Positions 8,531 to 16,650 are shown, counted from the stretch's first letter. The stretch is 32,334 nt of DNA from JAVBPA01 sp031549925 (GCA_031549925.1 JAVBPA010000077.1:1-32334), one strand, 5' to 3'. Numbers and translations: made by a program. Notes: generated from the sequence alone by a model not told the origin.

Positions 8531-9772
8531 TTACTGAGGAATTCCTCCGTAATCAAACGAGCTTTCAGTCGGAATTTTAGCATGATTTAAAAGCGCGGCG
8601 TAATCTATAATTCCGCGTCCGTAGCGGCTGCGGACAGAATCAATGGTTTTTTCCAGATTTTCAACGCGATTTCTTTTTATAAAATCAGTGAAAATGTCAA
8701 GCTGAGCCGGAGTTGTGTCCAGCTCCAAATTTATTGCCCGCACGGTAAGGGCGCGTACATTCTCTTTCCAGCGGTAATTTGCCAAAAACAGTTCATGCGC
8801 GGCAAACGCAAGTTCATGCGCGCTTTGGGTCGGATATTTCAGGGTGCATTGATATTCCGCGAGTTCCATTGTGGACATGCGTACGGAAAGCTGAAGCCGT
8901 TTTGCCTGCTGCTTGTATTCGCGCAGGCGGCGTGATACATCCTGCGCCAGCTCAAGAATCATCAGGTAAACCTCGGAATTGTCGGTCAGATCGGAAAGAG
9001 CCGTGTTGCCGTGTCCTACACTCTTTATCGGAACGCTTTCATTATAGCGCATTACCTTTGAATTGTCGGCTCCGTTGGCGTAAGCCCACATAATTTTTCC
9101 GGTAACTCCGAAAATGTGCTCAAAAAATTCCATGGGGTATGACGCTATCTGCCCTATTGTATGGATACCATAGCCCGAAAGCTTGCGCCCGGTCGCGCGT
9201 CCTACGCCAAGCATTGAGGATGCGGGCAGAGGCCAGACAATTTCGCGGAACGATTCGTTCGGTATAAAGGTTACCGCGTCCGGTTTTTTGAGATCGCTCC
9301 CGAGTTTGGAAAAAATTTTATTAAATGATACTCCTATAGATATGGTAAGCCCGGTCTCTTTTTTTACGCGTTTTCTTATTTGTTCCGCTATATTGAGACC
9401 GTCTCCGAACAATTTCCGGCTGTTTGTCACATCAAGCCAGGCTTCGTCAATCCCGAAACTCTCGACCATATCGGTGTAGGAAGCGTATATTTCTTTTACG
9501 AGACGTGATCTGTATATATATTTATCATAGTGAGGTTCAATAACAACGAGTGCGGGACATTTCTTTTTTGCTTCCCATACCGCTTCCCCCGTCCGAACAC
9601 CGTAATTTTTGGCAATTTGTGAACGCGCTAATACTATTCCGTGACGTAATTCTACACTTCCGCAAACCGCCACCGGCTGGGAAATGAGTTCCGGTTTATC
9701 AACAATTTCTGATGACGCAAAAAATGAGTTCAAGTCGCAATGAAGTATTACCCGCGCGGTATCCGTACTCAT
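8531..9772 (-). CDS. dinB: Y-family DNA polymerase (DinB / Pol IV type)
   Basis: A 413-residue translesion polymerase. The catalytic acidic residues are Asp13 in 'CDLNSFFAS' and Asp109-Glu110 in 'SFGIDEAWLDV'; 'GLTISIGVSFNKIFSKLGSDLKKPD' is the palm/thumb signature. Helix-hairpin-helix residues follow ('LGVGRATGRKLSGYGI'), then the little-finger domain. 'AQLDIF' near residue 360 looks like a beta-clamp binding motif of the QLxLF type. Family members copy past damaged bases with low fidelity. GGAGG lies 11 bases before the ATG. The gene diverges from a LexA/HdiR-like repressor, which suggests damage-inducible expression. Confidence 0.95.
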   Translation of the reverse strand: MSTDTARVILHCDLNSFFASSEIVDKPELISQPVAVCGSVELRHGIVLARSQIAKNYGVRTGEAVWEAKKKCPALVVIEPHYDKYIYRSRLVKEIYASYTDMVESFGIDEAWLDVTNSRKLFGDGLNIAEQIRKRVKKETGLTISIGVSFNKIFSKLGSDLKKPDAVTFIPNESFREIVWPLPASSMLGVGRATGRKLSGYGIHTIGQIASYPMEFFEHIFGVTGKIMWAYANGADNSKVMRYNESVPIKSVGHGNTALSDLTDNSEVYLMILELAQDVSRRLREYKQQAKRLQLSVRMSTMELAEYQCTLKYPTQSAHELAFAAHELFLANYRWKENVRALTVRAINLELDTTPAQLDIFTDFIKRNRVENLEKTIDSVRSRYGRGIIDYAALLNHAKIPTESSFDYGGIPQ

Positions 9773-9807
9773 GATCTATGAAACCTCCACAAAATATCAA
9801 CAAGCAT

Positions 9808-9837
9808 ATTATATACCCACAAAAACGGAATTGTCAA
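9808..9837 (-). promoter_or_regulatory. dinB: SigA promoter for the polymerase gene
   Basis: On the minus strand TTGACA (9837-9832) and TATAAT (9813-9808) are 18 bases apart. The -10 box is about 36 bases upstream of the start codon. Confidence 0.8.
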
Positions 9838-9906
9838 TAAGAAAACGGAAATTATTCTTCAGAAAAATATTGACAATCCAATTAAGATGGTATATAATAT
9901 TATATA
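9822..9906. promoter_or_regulatory. Candidate operators in the divergent polymerase/repressor region
   Basis: Three patterns lie between and on the two promoters. AAAACGGAA occurs twice in direct orientation, at 9822-9830 and 9842-9850, exactly 20 bases apart; the first copy lies in the spacer of the minus promoter. TTGTCAATA (9831-9839) and TATTGACAA (9868-9876) form a perfect inverted repeat built from the two -35 boxes. A perfect 16-bp palindrome (TATATAAT plus ATTATATA, 9891-9906) covers the -10 box of the plus promoter. Any of these could be the binding site of the neighbouring HTH/S24 repressor; the last is AT-only and may be chance. Confidence 0.4.
9870..9898 (+). promoter_or_regulatory. 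SigA promoter for the repressor gene
   Basis: TTGACA (9870-9875) and TATAAT (9893-9898) are 17 bases apart, a perfect consensus. It leaves a leader of roughly 110 bases before the ATG at 10014. Confidence 0.85.
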
Positions 9907-10013
9907 TAATAGTATAGTCATGAGTATCGGAATATATGACATAAAAAATAAAAATTAATGTTAATTTATACCACAAAAACAATAAATTATATTTTGAAAG
10001 GATAACTTATAAA

Positions 10014-10781
10014 ATGGAGAAGGATGAATTATTAAAATTTAGTGATGAAATCAGTTTCGGAAAACGTTTAAAAGCCGCAAGAGAAAGAAAAGGCTTCTAT
10101 CAAAACCAATTAGCAGAAAAACTGGAGCTTACTTCCGGACGTATAATCAGCAACTGGGAAAACGATATCGCACGTCCGGATGTTGAAAACATGGTAAAGC
10201 TTTGCCAAATGCTCGAAATATCGGCATCCTATATACTGGGATATTACGGAGAAACTCCCGAAGGCAATACTATCAGCACAAAGGATTTTGATCTCCTGAA
10301 AACTTTCAACAACTTAGACAATTACGGCAGGGAATTAGTGCTTGACGTTATAAGTCATGAGAAAAAGCGTATTGAAGAAACGGGCGAAAGCAGATTTGTT
10401 CCAAAAAACAATTCCCGCTATATTAAGTATTTTGATTTTGCGGCTTCCGCGGGAACAGGTCAGTATATGGATGATATAAAAGGCGAACGTATACTTGTGC
10501 CGCTCAATGAGATTACTGAAAATGCGGACTTTGTTATTCCGATAGCCGGCGACAGTATGGAACCCGATTATTCGGACGGAGATTTGGTATGCGTAAAAAT
10601 ATGTGATTCGCTTGAGATGGGGGACATCGGGGTATTGATGCTGAACGGTGAAGCGTTTATTAAACGCTACGAAGGGAAACGCCTCGTTTCGCTCAATAAA
10701 AAATACAAAGACATAATTATAAATGACGATGACAGCATTTTTTGCCGCGGCTATGTTTTGGGAAAAACAGAAACGCTGTAA
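10014..10781 (+). CDS. LexA/HdiR-like repressor: XRE helix-turn-helix plus S24 self-cleaving peptidase
   Basis: The 255-residue product has an XRE-type HTH at about residues 15-75 ('GKRLKAARERKGFYQNQLAEKLEL', 'ISNWENDIARPD'), a linker, and a C-terminal S24 domain. The likely cleavage site is Ala146-Gly147 in 'ASAGTG'; the catalytic dyad is Ser181 in 'GDSMEPDY' and Lys217 in 'AFIKRY'. The same design is seen in HdiR of Lactococcus, which is cleaved after RecA activation and represses itself and a umuC-type polymerase gene. Here it faces a Y-family polymerase gene across 241 bases and precedes an SRAP gene, so a damage-response role is a strong inference. AAAGGA lies upstream of the ATG. Its stop codon falls inside an 8-bp repeat array. 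Confidence 0.92.
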   Translation: MEKDELLKFSDEISFGKRLKAARERKGFYQNQLAEKLELTSGRIISNWENDIARPDVENMVKLCQMLEISASYILGYYGETPEGNTISTKDFDLLKTFNNLDNYGRELVLDVISHEKKRIEETGESRFVPKNNSRYIKYFDFAASAGTGQYMDDIKGERILVPLNEITENADFVIPIAGDSMEPDYSDGDLVCVKICDSLEMGDIGVLMLNGEAFIKRYEGKRLVSLNKKYKDIIINDDDSIFCRGYVLGKTETL

Positions 10782-10840
10782 CGTTGTAACGCTGTAACGT
10801 TGTAACGCTGTAACGATGTAACGATGTAACGATGTAACGC
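10777..10840 (+). repeat. Eight perfect-core tandem repeats of TGTAACGN
   Basis: Eight consecutive 8-bp units, all TGTAACG plus one variable base (T, C, T, C, A, A, A, C in order), run from 10777 to 10840; a partial unit (AACGC) precedes them. The TAA stop of the repressor lies in the first unit. The unit length is not a multiple of three, so it is not a coding repeat. It sits between the repressor and the SRAP gene. Confidence 0.95.
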
Positions 10841-10854
10841 GGAAAAACATAAAA

Positions 10855-10873
10855 ACCTTCTTGAAAAGAAGGT
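10855..10873 (-). other. Hairpin between repressor and SRAP genes
   Basis: ACCTTCTT (10855-10862) and AAGAAGGT (10866-10873) form a perfect 8-bp stem with a GAA loop. On the plus strand no T-run follows. On the minus strand a run of five T and further T-rich bases follow, so it is terminator-like only for antisense transcripts. It may instead be a processing or pausing structure between co-transcribed genes. Confidence 0.4.
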
Positions 10874-10918
10874 ATAAAATTCAAAAGAGAAAACAGAAAT
10901 TGACAGGAGGAGTTCGGC

Positions 10919-11518
10919 ATGTGCGGCAGATACACAATCTACACCGATGAGGACGAACGCGAGCTTCTCGAAATGCTCCGCATAATCGAAGAACGGGGTA
11001 AAGGAAAAGCGGGAATAGATTTCAAAACCGGAGAAATATTTCCCTCCGACCGCGTGCCGCTTTTAATGCGCGGAAGCGGAAGCGGAATTAACATTGCGTT
11101 TGCCGATTGGGGTTTTAATATCAGAAATAACAGAATTATAAATGCCCGCAGAGAAACGGCGGCTGAAAAACCGTCGTTCAGAGATTGTCTTATATCACGC
11201 CGCTGCATAGTTCCGTCTACCGGATTTTTTGAATGGGATTCAAGGAAAGAAAAATATCTGTTTAATTTGCCCGATACTAAAATGCTGTATATGGCAGGTC
11301 TTTGGAGAAAAACCGATAAAGCGGATGAATTTGTAATCTTAACCGCAAACGCAAATGAATCGGTGGAAAAAATTCATGACAGAATGCCCCTCATACTTCA
11401 AAGAGAAAATTTTAAAAGCTGGCTGTATGACGACGAATACGCAATGTCGCTGAACGAATTTTCTTTACCCGGGCTTAGATCGGATGTAATCGGTAAAAAC
11501 GGGAATTTTCGTTTTTAG
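10919..11518 (+). CDS. SRAP-domain protein (SOS response-associated, HMCES/YedK family)
   Basis: The 199-residue protein begins MCGRY. After Met removal Cys2 becomes the N-terminal residue that forms a stable thiazolidine crosslink with abasic sites in single-stranded DNA, shielding them from cleavage. The other active-site residues are present at the positions known in YedK or close to them: Asn75 in 'INARRET', Glu105 in 'GFFEW', and His153 in 'IHDRMP'. The length fits the family. AGGAGG at 10905-10910 sits 8 bases before the ATG. It follows the repressor by 137 bases on the same strand and is probably co-transcribed and damage-inducible with it. Confidence 0.95.
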   Translation: MCGRYTIYTDEDERELLEMLRIIEERGKGKAGIDFKTGEIFPSDRVPLLMRGSGSGINIAFADWGFNIRNNRIINARRETAAEKPSFRDCLISRRCIVPSTGFFEWDSRKEKYLFNLPDTKMLYMAGLWRKTDKADEFVILTANANESVEKIHDRMPLILQRENFKSWLYDDEYAMSLNEFSLPGLRSDVIGKNGNFRF

Positions 11519-11543
11519 CAGTCTCCTCCGCTGATAACGAGAA

Positions 11544-11580
11544 TGCGTGCGTAAACAAAACAATGTTTTCTTCGCACGCA
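11544..11580. other. Two-tier inverted repeat downstream of the SRAP gene
   Basis: TGCGTGCG (11544-11551) pairs perfectly with CGCACGCA (11573-11580), and inside it AAAAC (11557-11561) pairs with GTTTT (11565-11569). No T-run follows on either side. It lies 26 bases after the SRAP stop codon and may be a 3' stabilising structure. The rest of 11519-11795 shows no gene. Confidence 0.45.
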
Positions 11581-11795
11581 GAACTGTTTGTGCCTTCTGA
11601 TAATAATAATAAATAGCGGAAGCCGAATATTAAACAGCATGTTTGAAAAAAATAAATAAAATCAACATTACATGGCAAAAGTAAACGGAAATCATATCTT
11701 TTGCCTGTATTTACGATTTTACTAAATTTCATTTAAACTGAACTTAAAATTGATTTGCTGTAAATAATTGATTTTTATAAAGGATTTAGGAAATT

Positions 11796-12353
11796 ATGAA
11801 TTGCTATCATATGACAATTGCCGGAATTGAACACGATCTTCCGATATGCCGTATAAATGACGATCTTTATATCGGAGCGTTTGTTATATTGGGAAATCCT
11901 GCTTTAACAGCAGCTTGTGCGGCGGAGCTGTTAAAAAAAGCTCCCGATTATGATTATTTAATCACAGCGGAAGCAAAAGGAATACCTCTCGCTCACGAAA
12001 TGGCAAAGCAGAGAGGCGATAAAAAATATTTATTAGCCAGAAAAAATCCCAAAATGTATATGACCGGAGTTTTCGAAGTAAATGTCCGCTCTATAACGAC
12101 GGATTTGGATCAGAAGCTTTATCTTGATACGGCTGATGCCACTCTTATGCGCGGAAAACGGATACTTATCGTTGACGACGTTGTTTCCACGGGGGAATCT
12201 CTTTATGCGGTGGAATGTCTTGTGAATGAAGCCGGAGGAAATGTGGCGGGCCGTATGGCTATATTGGCGGAGGGCGACGCTTGCAAAAGAAGCGATCTTA
12301 TATACTTGAATCCTCTTCCGCTTTTCAACAGTGACGGAACTGTTAAAGAATAG
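11796..12353 (+). CDS. Phosphoribosyltransferase (adenine/xanthine PRTase-like)
   Basis: This 185-residue protein carries the type I PRTase PRPP loop 'ILIVDDVVSTGES' at 123-135, preceded by a hydrophobic strand, and 'LITAEAKGIPLAHEMA' at 55-70, the pyrophosphate-binding loop region as found in adenine phosphoribosyltransferase. Such enzymes join a purine base with PRPP for salvage. The base specificity cannot be decided by eye; the overall pattern is closer to Apt and Xpt than to Hpt. AGGA lies 6 bases before the ATG. It is separated by 277 bases from the SRAP gene and is probably a single-gene unit. Confidence 0.85.
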   Translation: MNCYHMTIAGIEHDLPICRINDDLYIGAFVILGNPALTAACAAELLKKAPDYDYLITAEAKGIPLAHEMAKQRGDKKYLLARKNPKMYMTGVFEVNVRSITTDLDQKLYLDTADATLMRGKRILIVDDVVSTGESLYAVECLVNEAGGNVAGRMAILAEGDACKRSDLIYLNPLPLFNSDGTVKE

Positions 12354-12436
12354 AAACAGCCGATTAAAAAACAAAAGATTTTTTAAATATGAACAGATTG
12401 GGTTAAATTTTTATATAAGCTTTTGCGGCTGTATAA

Positions 12437-12488
12437 TTTACGATAGAAAATTGCTAACGATAAAAAATCGTTTACGATAGAGTATCGT
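12437..12488. repeat. Direct repeats and paired mini-hairpins at the 3' end of the AraC gene
   Basis: TTTACGATAGA occurs at 12437-12447 and again at 12471-12481. Between and over them are two hairpins: AACGAT/ATCGTT (12456-12461 with 12467-12472) and ACGATA/TATCGT (12474-12479 with 12483-12488). The second lies inside the last codons of the minus-strand AraC gene. They lie between two convergent genes and may help end transcription, though no clear T-run is present. Confidence 0.5.
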
Positions 12489-13239
12489 TGATATAATCCC
12501 CGATGGATTCGTCCGTATTATATCTGAAAAAATCACGCATGGCGCGGACCGAGCTGAATCCTGCCTGAGCCGCAATTTCCTTTATATCAAATCCCCCGCT
12601 TATCATGTTTTTAATGGCGAGTATACGGACATCGTCAATATAAGCTTTAAGCCCCCGGGAATAAAAACCGCGGAATACACGCGTTATATAATCTGCGCTG
12701 TATCCGATTTCAGCCGCAACTTCCGAAGCGCGGACGGCTCCGCCCCTTGAAACTATTATATCGCAGATCCTTCCGCAAAGATGGGAAGTGTGGGAATCGT
12801 CCCTTTCAATACCGTGTACGAATAATTCGACAAAAAGCATAACCAGAAGCGAATTTGTCATCTCTGCGGGATATTCCGGCATCGAGGAATATAATGTCAT
12901 CATCGAAGTTATACTATTGATTCTGTCCGGATGAGAAGGTGAAAATATTTTTTCAGCCGACCCCGCAAGCTGCGGCATTCCGTGGTTTCCGGAAAAAACA
13001 ATACGGTAAAAAGCCGCGTCGCTTTTTAAATCTCGGGAGCCGTAATGTCTTTTATTACTGTCGAGCAATAAAATTTTCCCCGCTTCCACGGTGTATTCAT
13101 ACCATTCTTCGCATATATGAAGAACTCCTTCGGTCACATATACGATTTCCCCGAAACCGGTTTTACCTGTGGGATAGATTGAATTTTGTGAAAGGCGGCA
13201 TGAGTTTCCGGATATAAATTTAAGTGATTGTTCTGACAT
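12472..13239 (-). CDS. AraC-family transcriptional regulator
   Basis: The 255-residue product has an N-terminal cupin-like sensing domain (about residues 1-100; 'YVTEGVLHICEEWYEYTVEAGKILLL') and a C-terminal double helix-turn-helix (about 155-250; 'RASEVAAEIGYSADYITRVFRG' and 'DIKEIAAQAGFSSVRAMRDFFR'). This pattern is typical of regulators of carbohydrate use, but no obvious target lies next to it. GAGGAGG sits 7 bases before the ATG. The gene is divergent from the methyltransferase-like gene and has its own promoter. Confidence 0.93.
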   Translation of the reverse strand: MSEQSLKFISGNSCRLSQNSIYPTGKTGFGEIVYVTEGVLHICEEWYEYTVEAGKILLLDSNKRHYGSRDLKSDAAFYRIVFSGNHGMPQLAGSAEKIFSPSHPDRINSITSMMTLYSSMPEYPAEMTNSLLVMLFVELFVHGIERDDSHTSHLCGRICDIIVSRGGAVRASEVAAEIGYSADYITRVFRGFYSRGLKAYIDDVRILAIKNMISGGFDIKEIAAQAGFSSVRAMRDFFRYNTDESIGDYINDTLS

Positions 13240-13286
13240 TTCATTGCCTCCTCAATAAAAAAAGTGTATACTTAATATTATACTTC

Positions 13287-13315
13287 ATTATATCAAATTA
13301 TTATGTTTATTTCAA
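13287..13315 (-). promoter_or_regulatory. SigA promoter for the AraC-family gene
   Basis: On the minus strand TTGAAA (13315-13310) and TATAAT (13292-13287) are separated by 17 bases, about 48 bases upstream of the start codon. Confidence 0.7.
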
Positions 13316-13418
13316 CCGGAATTTTCAAAAACTGATGTTTATTTTTGGGAAACAGCAAATGCCGACAAAAAATTAAAATAAATATTTAATATTATCAGTT
13401 GTAAGGTATATAAAAAAA

Positions 13419-14399
13419 ATGTGGTACGCGAGTATAAATTTCGGACTTGAAAGAATTGCGGCTGAAATGCTGGCTTTGCAAGGGGCTTATAATATAAAAA
13501 AACTGGAAAGCGCGGTTCTGTACGAAAGCGAAAACTTGATAAACTTTCCGGTTGCCGTAAATCAGTTCCGTATAATAAATTCTTTTATTTCTAAAAATGT
13601 GGAAAATGCGGTTTTGGGAGTAAGCCGGCGCATATATTCATGGCCCGATTTTTTGGGGAATACTTTTCGCGTAATTGTAATGGATTGCGGTAAGCTTGTT
13701 TCTGTCGCGGAATCCTCGATGAGGAAATTGGAAATCAGCATAAACCGGCAGACAAATCTTAAACCAAACCGTTCAAATCCGGATATAGAAATTTGGCTTA
13801 TGCGGCGTTCGGACGAAACGGTTTATTTTATGGTTCGCACGGAAAAACATGCGCCCCGCGAAAAAAAGCTGCACGGAGGAGAACTTCGTCCCGATATCGC
13901 ATGTGCCATGTTATATCTTGTTTCAAATCCCGAAAAAAAACCTCTTACGATAGCCGATCCGTTCGGAGGGTACGGTTCAATTGCTTTGTCCGCGGCTCTT
14001 TGCGGAGGTTATAAACATATATATACAGGTGATATTGATGAAAAATGCGTCGAATATCAAAAAAGCAAGCTTTCCAAATACGTTTCATGCCACGTAAAAA
14101 AGTGGGATGCGTTTTCGCTTCCTCTTGAAAACGGCAGTATTGACAGTATTGTGACCGATCCGCCCTGGGGCGAATATGAAAATATCGGAAAAGGAATATA
14201 TAATAATATCGGACAAGCAGAGTTTTATGATAAGTTTATACGCGAATGCCGACGTATTATATCAAGCGATGGTAAAATGGCGGTACTGACACCGGAAAAT
14301 GATTGCATTTGCAGCGCTTTGCAAAAATATAATTTTAAATTTGAAATTCTGCCGACAAAAATCAACGGAAAATCTGCTTGTATTTATTATACAATTTAA
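13419..14399 (+). CDS. Putative RNA (guanine-N2) methyltransferase, Trm11/RlmKL-like
   Basis: The 326-residue protein has a Rossmann SAM-dependent methyltransferase domain in its C-terminal half: 'ELRPDIACAMLYL' (the LRP motif before the fold in Trm11/Trm14/RlmL relatives), 'ADPFGGYGSIAL' as the SAM-binding loop, and the catalytic 'TDPPWGEY' (NPPY/DPPW motif for amino-group methylation). The N-terminal third is unlike other parts of the window and could be a shortened THUMP-like RNA-binding region. Methylation of tRNA or rRNA guanine is the likely role by family. AAGG lies 13 bases before the ATG, a weak site. Confidence 0.78.
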   Translation: MWYASINFGLERIAAEMLALQGAYNIKKLESAVLYESENLINFPVAVNQFRIINSFISKNVENAVLGVSRRIYSWPDFLGNTFRVIVMDCGKLVSVAESSMRKLEISINRQTNLKPNRSNPDIEIWLMRRSDETVYFMVRTEKHAPREKKLHGGELRPDIACAMLYLVSNPEKKPLTIADPFGGYGSIALSAALCGGYKHIYTGDIDEKCVEYQKSKLSKYVSCHVKKWDAFSLPLENGSIDSIVTDPPWGEYENIGKGIYNNIGQAEFYDKFIRECRRIISSDGKMAVLTPENDCICSALQKYNFKFEILPTKINGKSACIYYTI

Positions 14400-14493
14400 T
14401 CAGCAGCAATCGTAGTTTTGAAATTATGCTCAGGGTAAAAATCCGGAGCGGAACGAATGTTTTACATTTAAATAAATATACGAGGTATCTATC

Positions 14494-16650
14494 ATGTTCA
14501 TCAGCAAAGGAAAAACAGCGGAGGATATTCTGACAAAAAAGGATCTTGCGTTTGAAATTGTAAATCTGGCAGGTTTTTCGGATTCGCTTGAATCATATAT
14601 ACCTACAGGATATTTTTGCGATATTGATTCTGAAGATTATGCGGTAAAATATGCCGAAATTTCCGTCGGGCAAAAATTTATAAACGCTTCTGCTTCAAAT
14701 ACATTCGGCGTAAACGAAAATGCGGTATATTCGCAGGTATGCCGTGCGCTTTTGGTAGCTCTCGGATACAGGGATTTATCTTTGGACCGTGATATGTCAG
14801 ACTGGTGCTCGCTTGCCGGGGATACCGGAATTACATGCGGAATAAGCGGAGCAGAGTGCTGCGGGCCGGTAAGCTTCGGAATGTTTTCGTCGATGGTTGA
14901 TAATACGGTAAAGCTTCCGCTGGTACAAGCTGTATTTAGACCGGACGGTTCGGTTATGTATATAAAGCGGGAAGGATGTACGGTTTTATCGCAGTATATC
15001 AGCCTCTTCCAAAATGCCAATCATTCGGAGAATGCCAATCATTTAGAAAATGACAGCTTATCACTTCTTAAATTAAAAAACAGCGGATGGGATATTTTCA
15101 GCGGCAACGGTTACCGCTACGGACCTTCTATGATGATAAACCCGGACGGAAGCATTGATATGTGGACCGCTACAGATTCTTCCGGAATACCGGGGGAAAT
15201 TGACTGGGGACGCAACAGGCGTTCATATGACGGAGGTTTTAGCTGGACAGCAGAGGCGATTTGCGTCCGTCCTACACCCAATACGGAAGACTGGTGCTGG
15301 TCGTGCGACCCGGGAATAATAAAAATAGGGGAATATTATTATGCCGGATATACGAGTATTTTATATCAGGACGGCGTTGACAATAACATGTTTTTGGCAA
15401 GATCCAAAACAGCGGACGGAAGCTATTATGAAAAATGGTGCGGAGACGGATGGTATTGCGCAGCCGACGGAGAAAAATTCTCACCGCGTCCGGTTATAAA
15501 TTTTGACGGAGTTCAGGCTATGTGGGGAGCGGGCGAGCCTTGCTTCACGGTTGTCGGAGGAACTATATACTGTTATATTACATGGAAAACCGGCGAAAAA
15601 ACAGACGGAGCAACCCGTGTTTATACCGCTCCGGCAGATGATCCTCTCTGGCCTGGCAAACTTAAATACAGAGGAGCCGCGTTTGTTCCGTATAATAACG
15701 AGGATTCCTGCGATGTAAAATATATTGATGCTTACAAATGCTTTATAGCCGTCGCGTCCGCGGAACGTTTTTCATCGAAAAGCTATATTCATTTATGGCT
15801 TTCATATGATGGTATCACATTCCGTCACGAACAGAAAATTAAAACCAATTTATGTGATTCTATTCACAATATGGGCATTGCGGGAACACAGGACGGTCAT
15901 CTCGATATAAACGAGAAATCGTATATAGCGTATTCATATCAGCCTAAAGGTGCTTCGTGGGGCGCATGGCCGACAAGATTTGTTCCGGTTAGCTGGATAG
16001 GCGGATATTCGGGCGAAATACCCTCAAGAGAAAAAATCGCCGATATAAACGAGGCTGATTCGCGCAAAACTCTTGCGGTATTCCCGAAACAGAGAAGTCT
16101 TCCGGTTAAAAATAAAACGGAGGGAGTAAAATTTTCGGTTGACGCGTATAGTTACCGCGAGGGAGGCTATACAATGTACCGTATAACCCAAAACGCGGAT
16201 ACGAAATATACTTATGACGAATCTCTTGTAAAAATTGATCTGGAAAATGAAAAGATATATCTGCTCAAAGATACCGGAACACGTGTTATGATCGAATACG
16301 GAGGAATGGCAAGCGATATTTATGTATATCCCGATTACGATGACGGGAGTGTTGATTATCTTAATAAAACGTCGAAATTTTACGCGGAAACAGATGAAAT
16401 AATATTCAGATACAAAAACGAAAAGAAGCAGCCGGGATTTATAGCTGTTACCGGAAATTTAAAATATACCATGCTTTGGGGAAAAAGCTCCGGCGTTGTA
16501 TTTTCGGGTTATGATGATTCAATTATACAAATCGAAAAATCAACCGGAATTGTTACGGCAAAAAAATCCGGGGAAACATATATAACTGCGGAATATGAAA
16601 ATTATAAAGCTGATGTAAAAATAATTGTATTACCTTCTGCTGTAAAATGA
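14494..16650 (+). CDS. SLH-like / beta-propeller / BIG2 surface-type protein lacking a signal peptide
   Basis: The 718-residue product has three visible parts. Residues 1-150 resemble S-layer homology repeats: 'LTKKDLAFEIVNLAGF' looks like the end of one repeat and 'FCDIDSEDYAVKYAEISVGQ' to 'CRALLVALGY' like a full second one. Residues about 185-520 look like a GH43- or sialidase-type beta-propeller ('GYRYGPSMMINPDGSIDMW', 'DPGIIKIGEYYYAGYTS', 'GAGEPCFTVVGGTIYCYITW'). The last 80 residues contain a BIG2 Ig-like module ('IEKSTGIVTAKKSGETYITAEY'). All three are normally secreted, yet the N-terminus is 'MFISKGKTAEDILTKK' with no signal peptide; an in-frame TAA at 14473 and GAGG 9 bases before the ATG fix this start. 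A six-residue duplication (NANHSE/NANHLE) sits at 15013-15048. The substrate is unknown. Confidence 0.75.
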   Translation: MFISKGKTAEDILTKKDLAFEIVNLAGFSDSLESYIPTGYFCDIDSEDYAVKYAEISVGQKFINASASNTFGVNENAVYSQVCRALLVALGYRDLSLDRDMSDWCSLAGDTGITCGISGAECCGPVSFGMFSSMVDNTVKLPLVQAVFRPDGSVMYIKREGCTVLSQYISLFQNANHSENANHLENDSLSLLKLKNSGWDIFSGNGYRYGPSMMINPDGSIDMWTATDSSGIPGEIDWGRNRRSYDGGFSWTAEAICVRPTPNTEDWCWSCDPGIIKIGEYYYAGYTSILYQDGVDNNMFLARSKTADGSYYEKWCGDGWYCAADGEKFSPRPVINFDGVQAMWGAGEPCFTVVGGTIYCYITWKTGEKTDGATRVYTAPADDPLWPGKLKYRGAAFVPYNNEDSCDVKYIDAYKCFIAVASAERFSSKSYIHLWLSYDGITFRHEQKIKTNLCDSIHNMGIAGTQDGHLDINEKSYIAYSYQPKGASWGAWPTRFVPVSWIGGYSGEIPSREKIADINEADSRKTLAVFPKQRSLPVKNKTEGVKFSVDAYSYREGGYTMYRITQNADTKYTYDESLVKIDLENEKIYLLKDTGTRVMIEYGGMASDIYVYPDYDDGSVDYLNKTSKFYAETDEIIFRYKNEKKQPGFIAVTGNLKYTMLWGKSSGVVFSGYDDSIIQIEKSTGIVTAKKSGETYITAEYENYKADVKIIVLPSAVK

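Noticed and set aside
10777..10840. CRISPR-like array
   Set aside because: The units are 8 bp with a 1-base variable position and no spacers, and no cas genes are nearby.
8531..11518. Prophage remnant around the S24 repressor
   Set aside because: No integrase, attachment sites or phage structural genes are visible; the neighbours are DNA-damage proteins, which fits a chromosomal damage-response unit better.
11475..11732. An 85-codon minus-strand frame in the gap after the SRAP gene
   Set aside because: The product is low-quality (no domain, unusual composition), it starts without a ribosome site and runs into the SRAP coding region.
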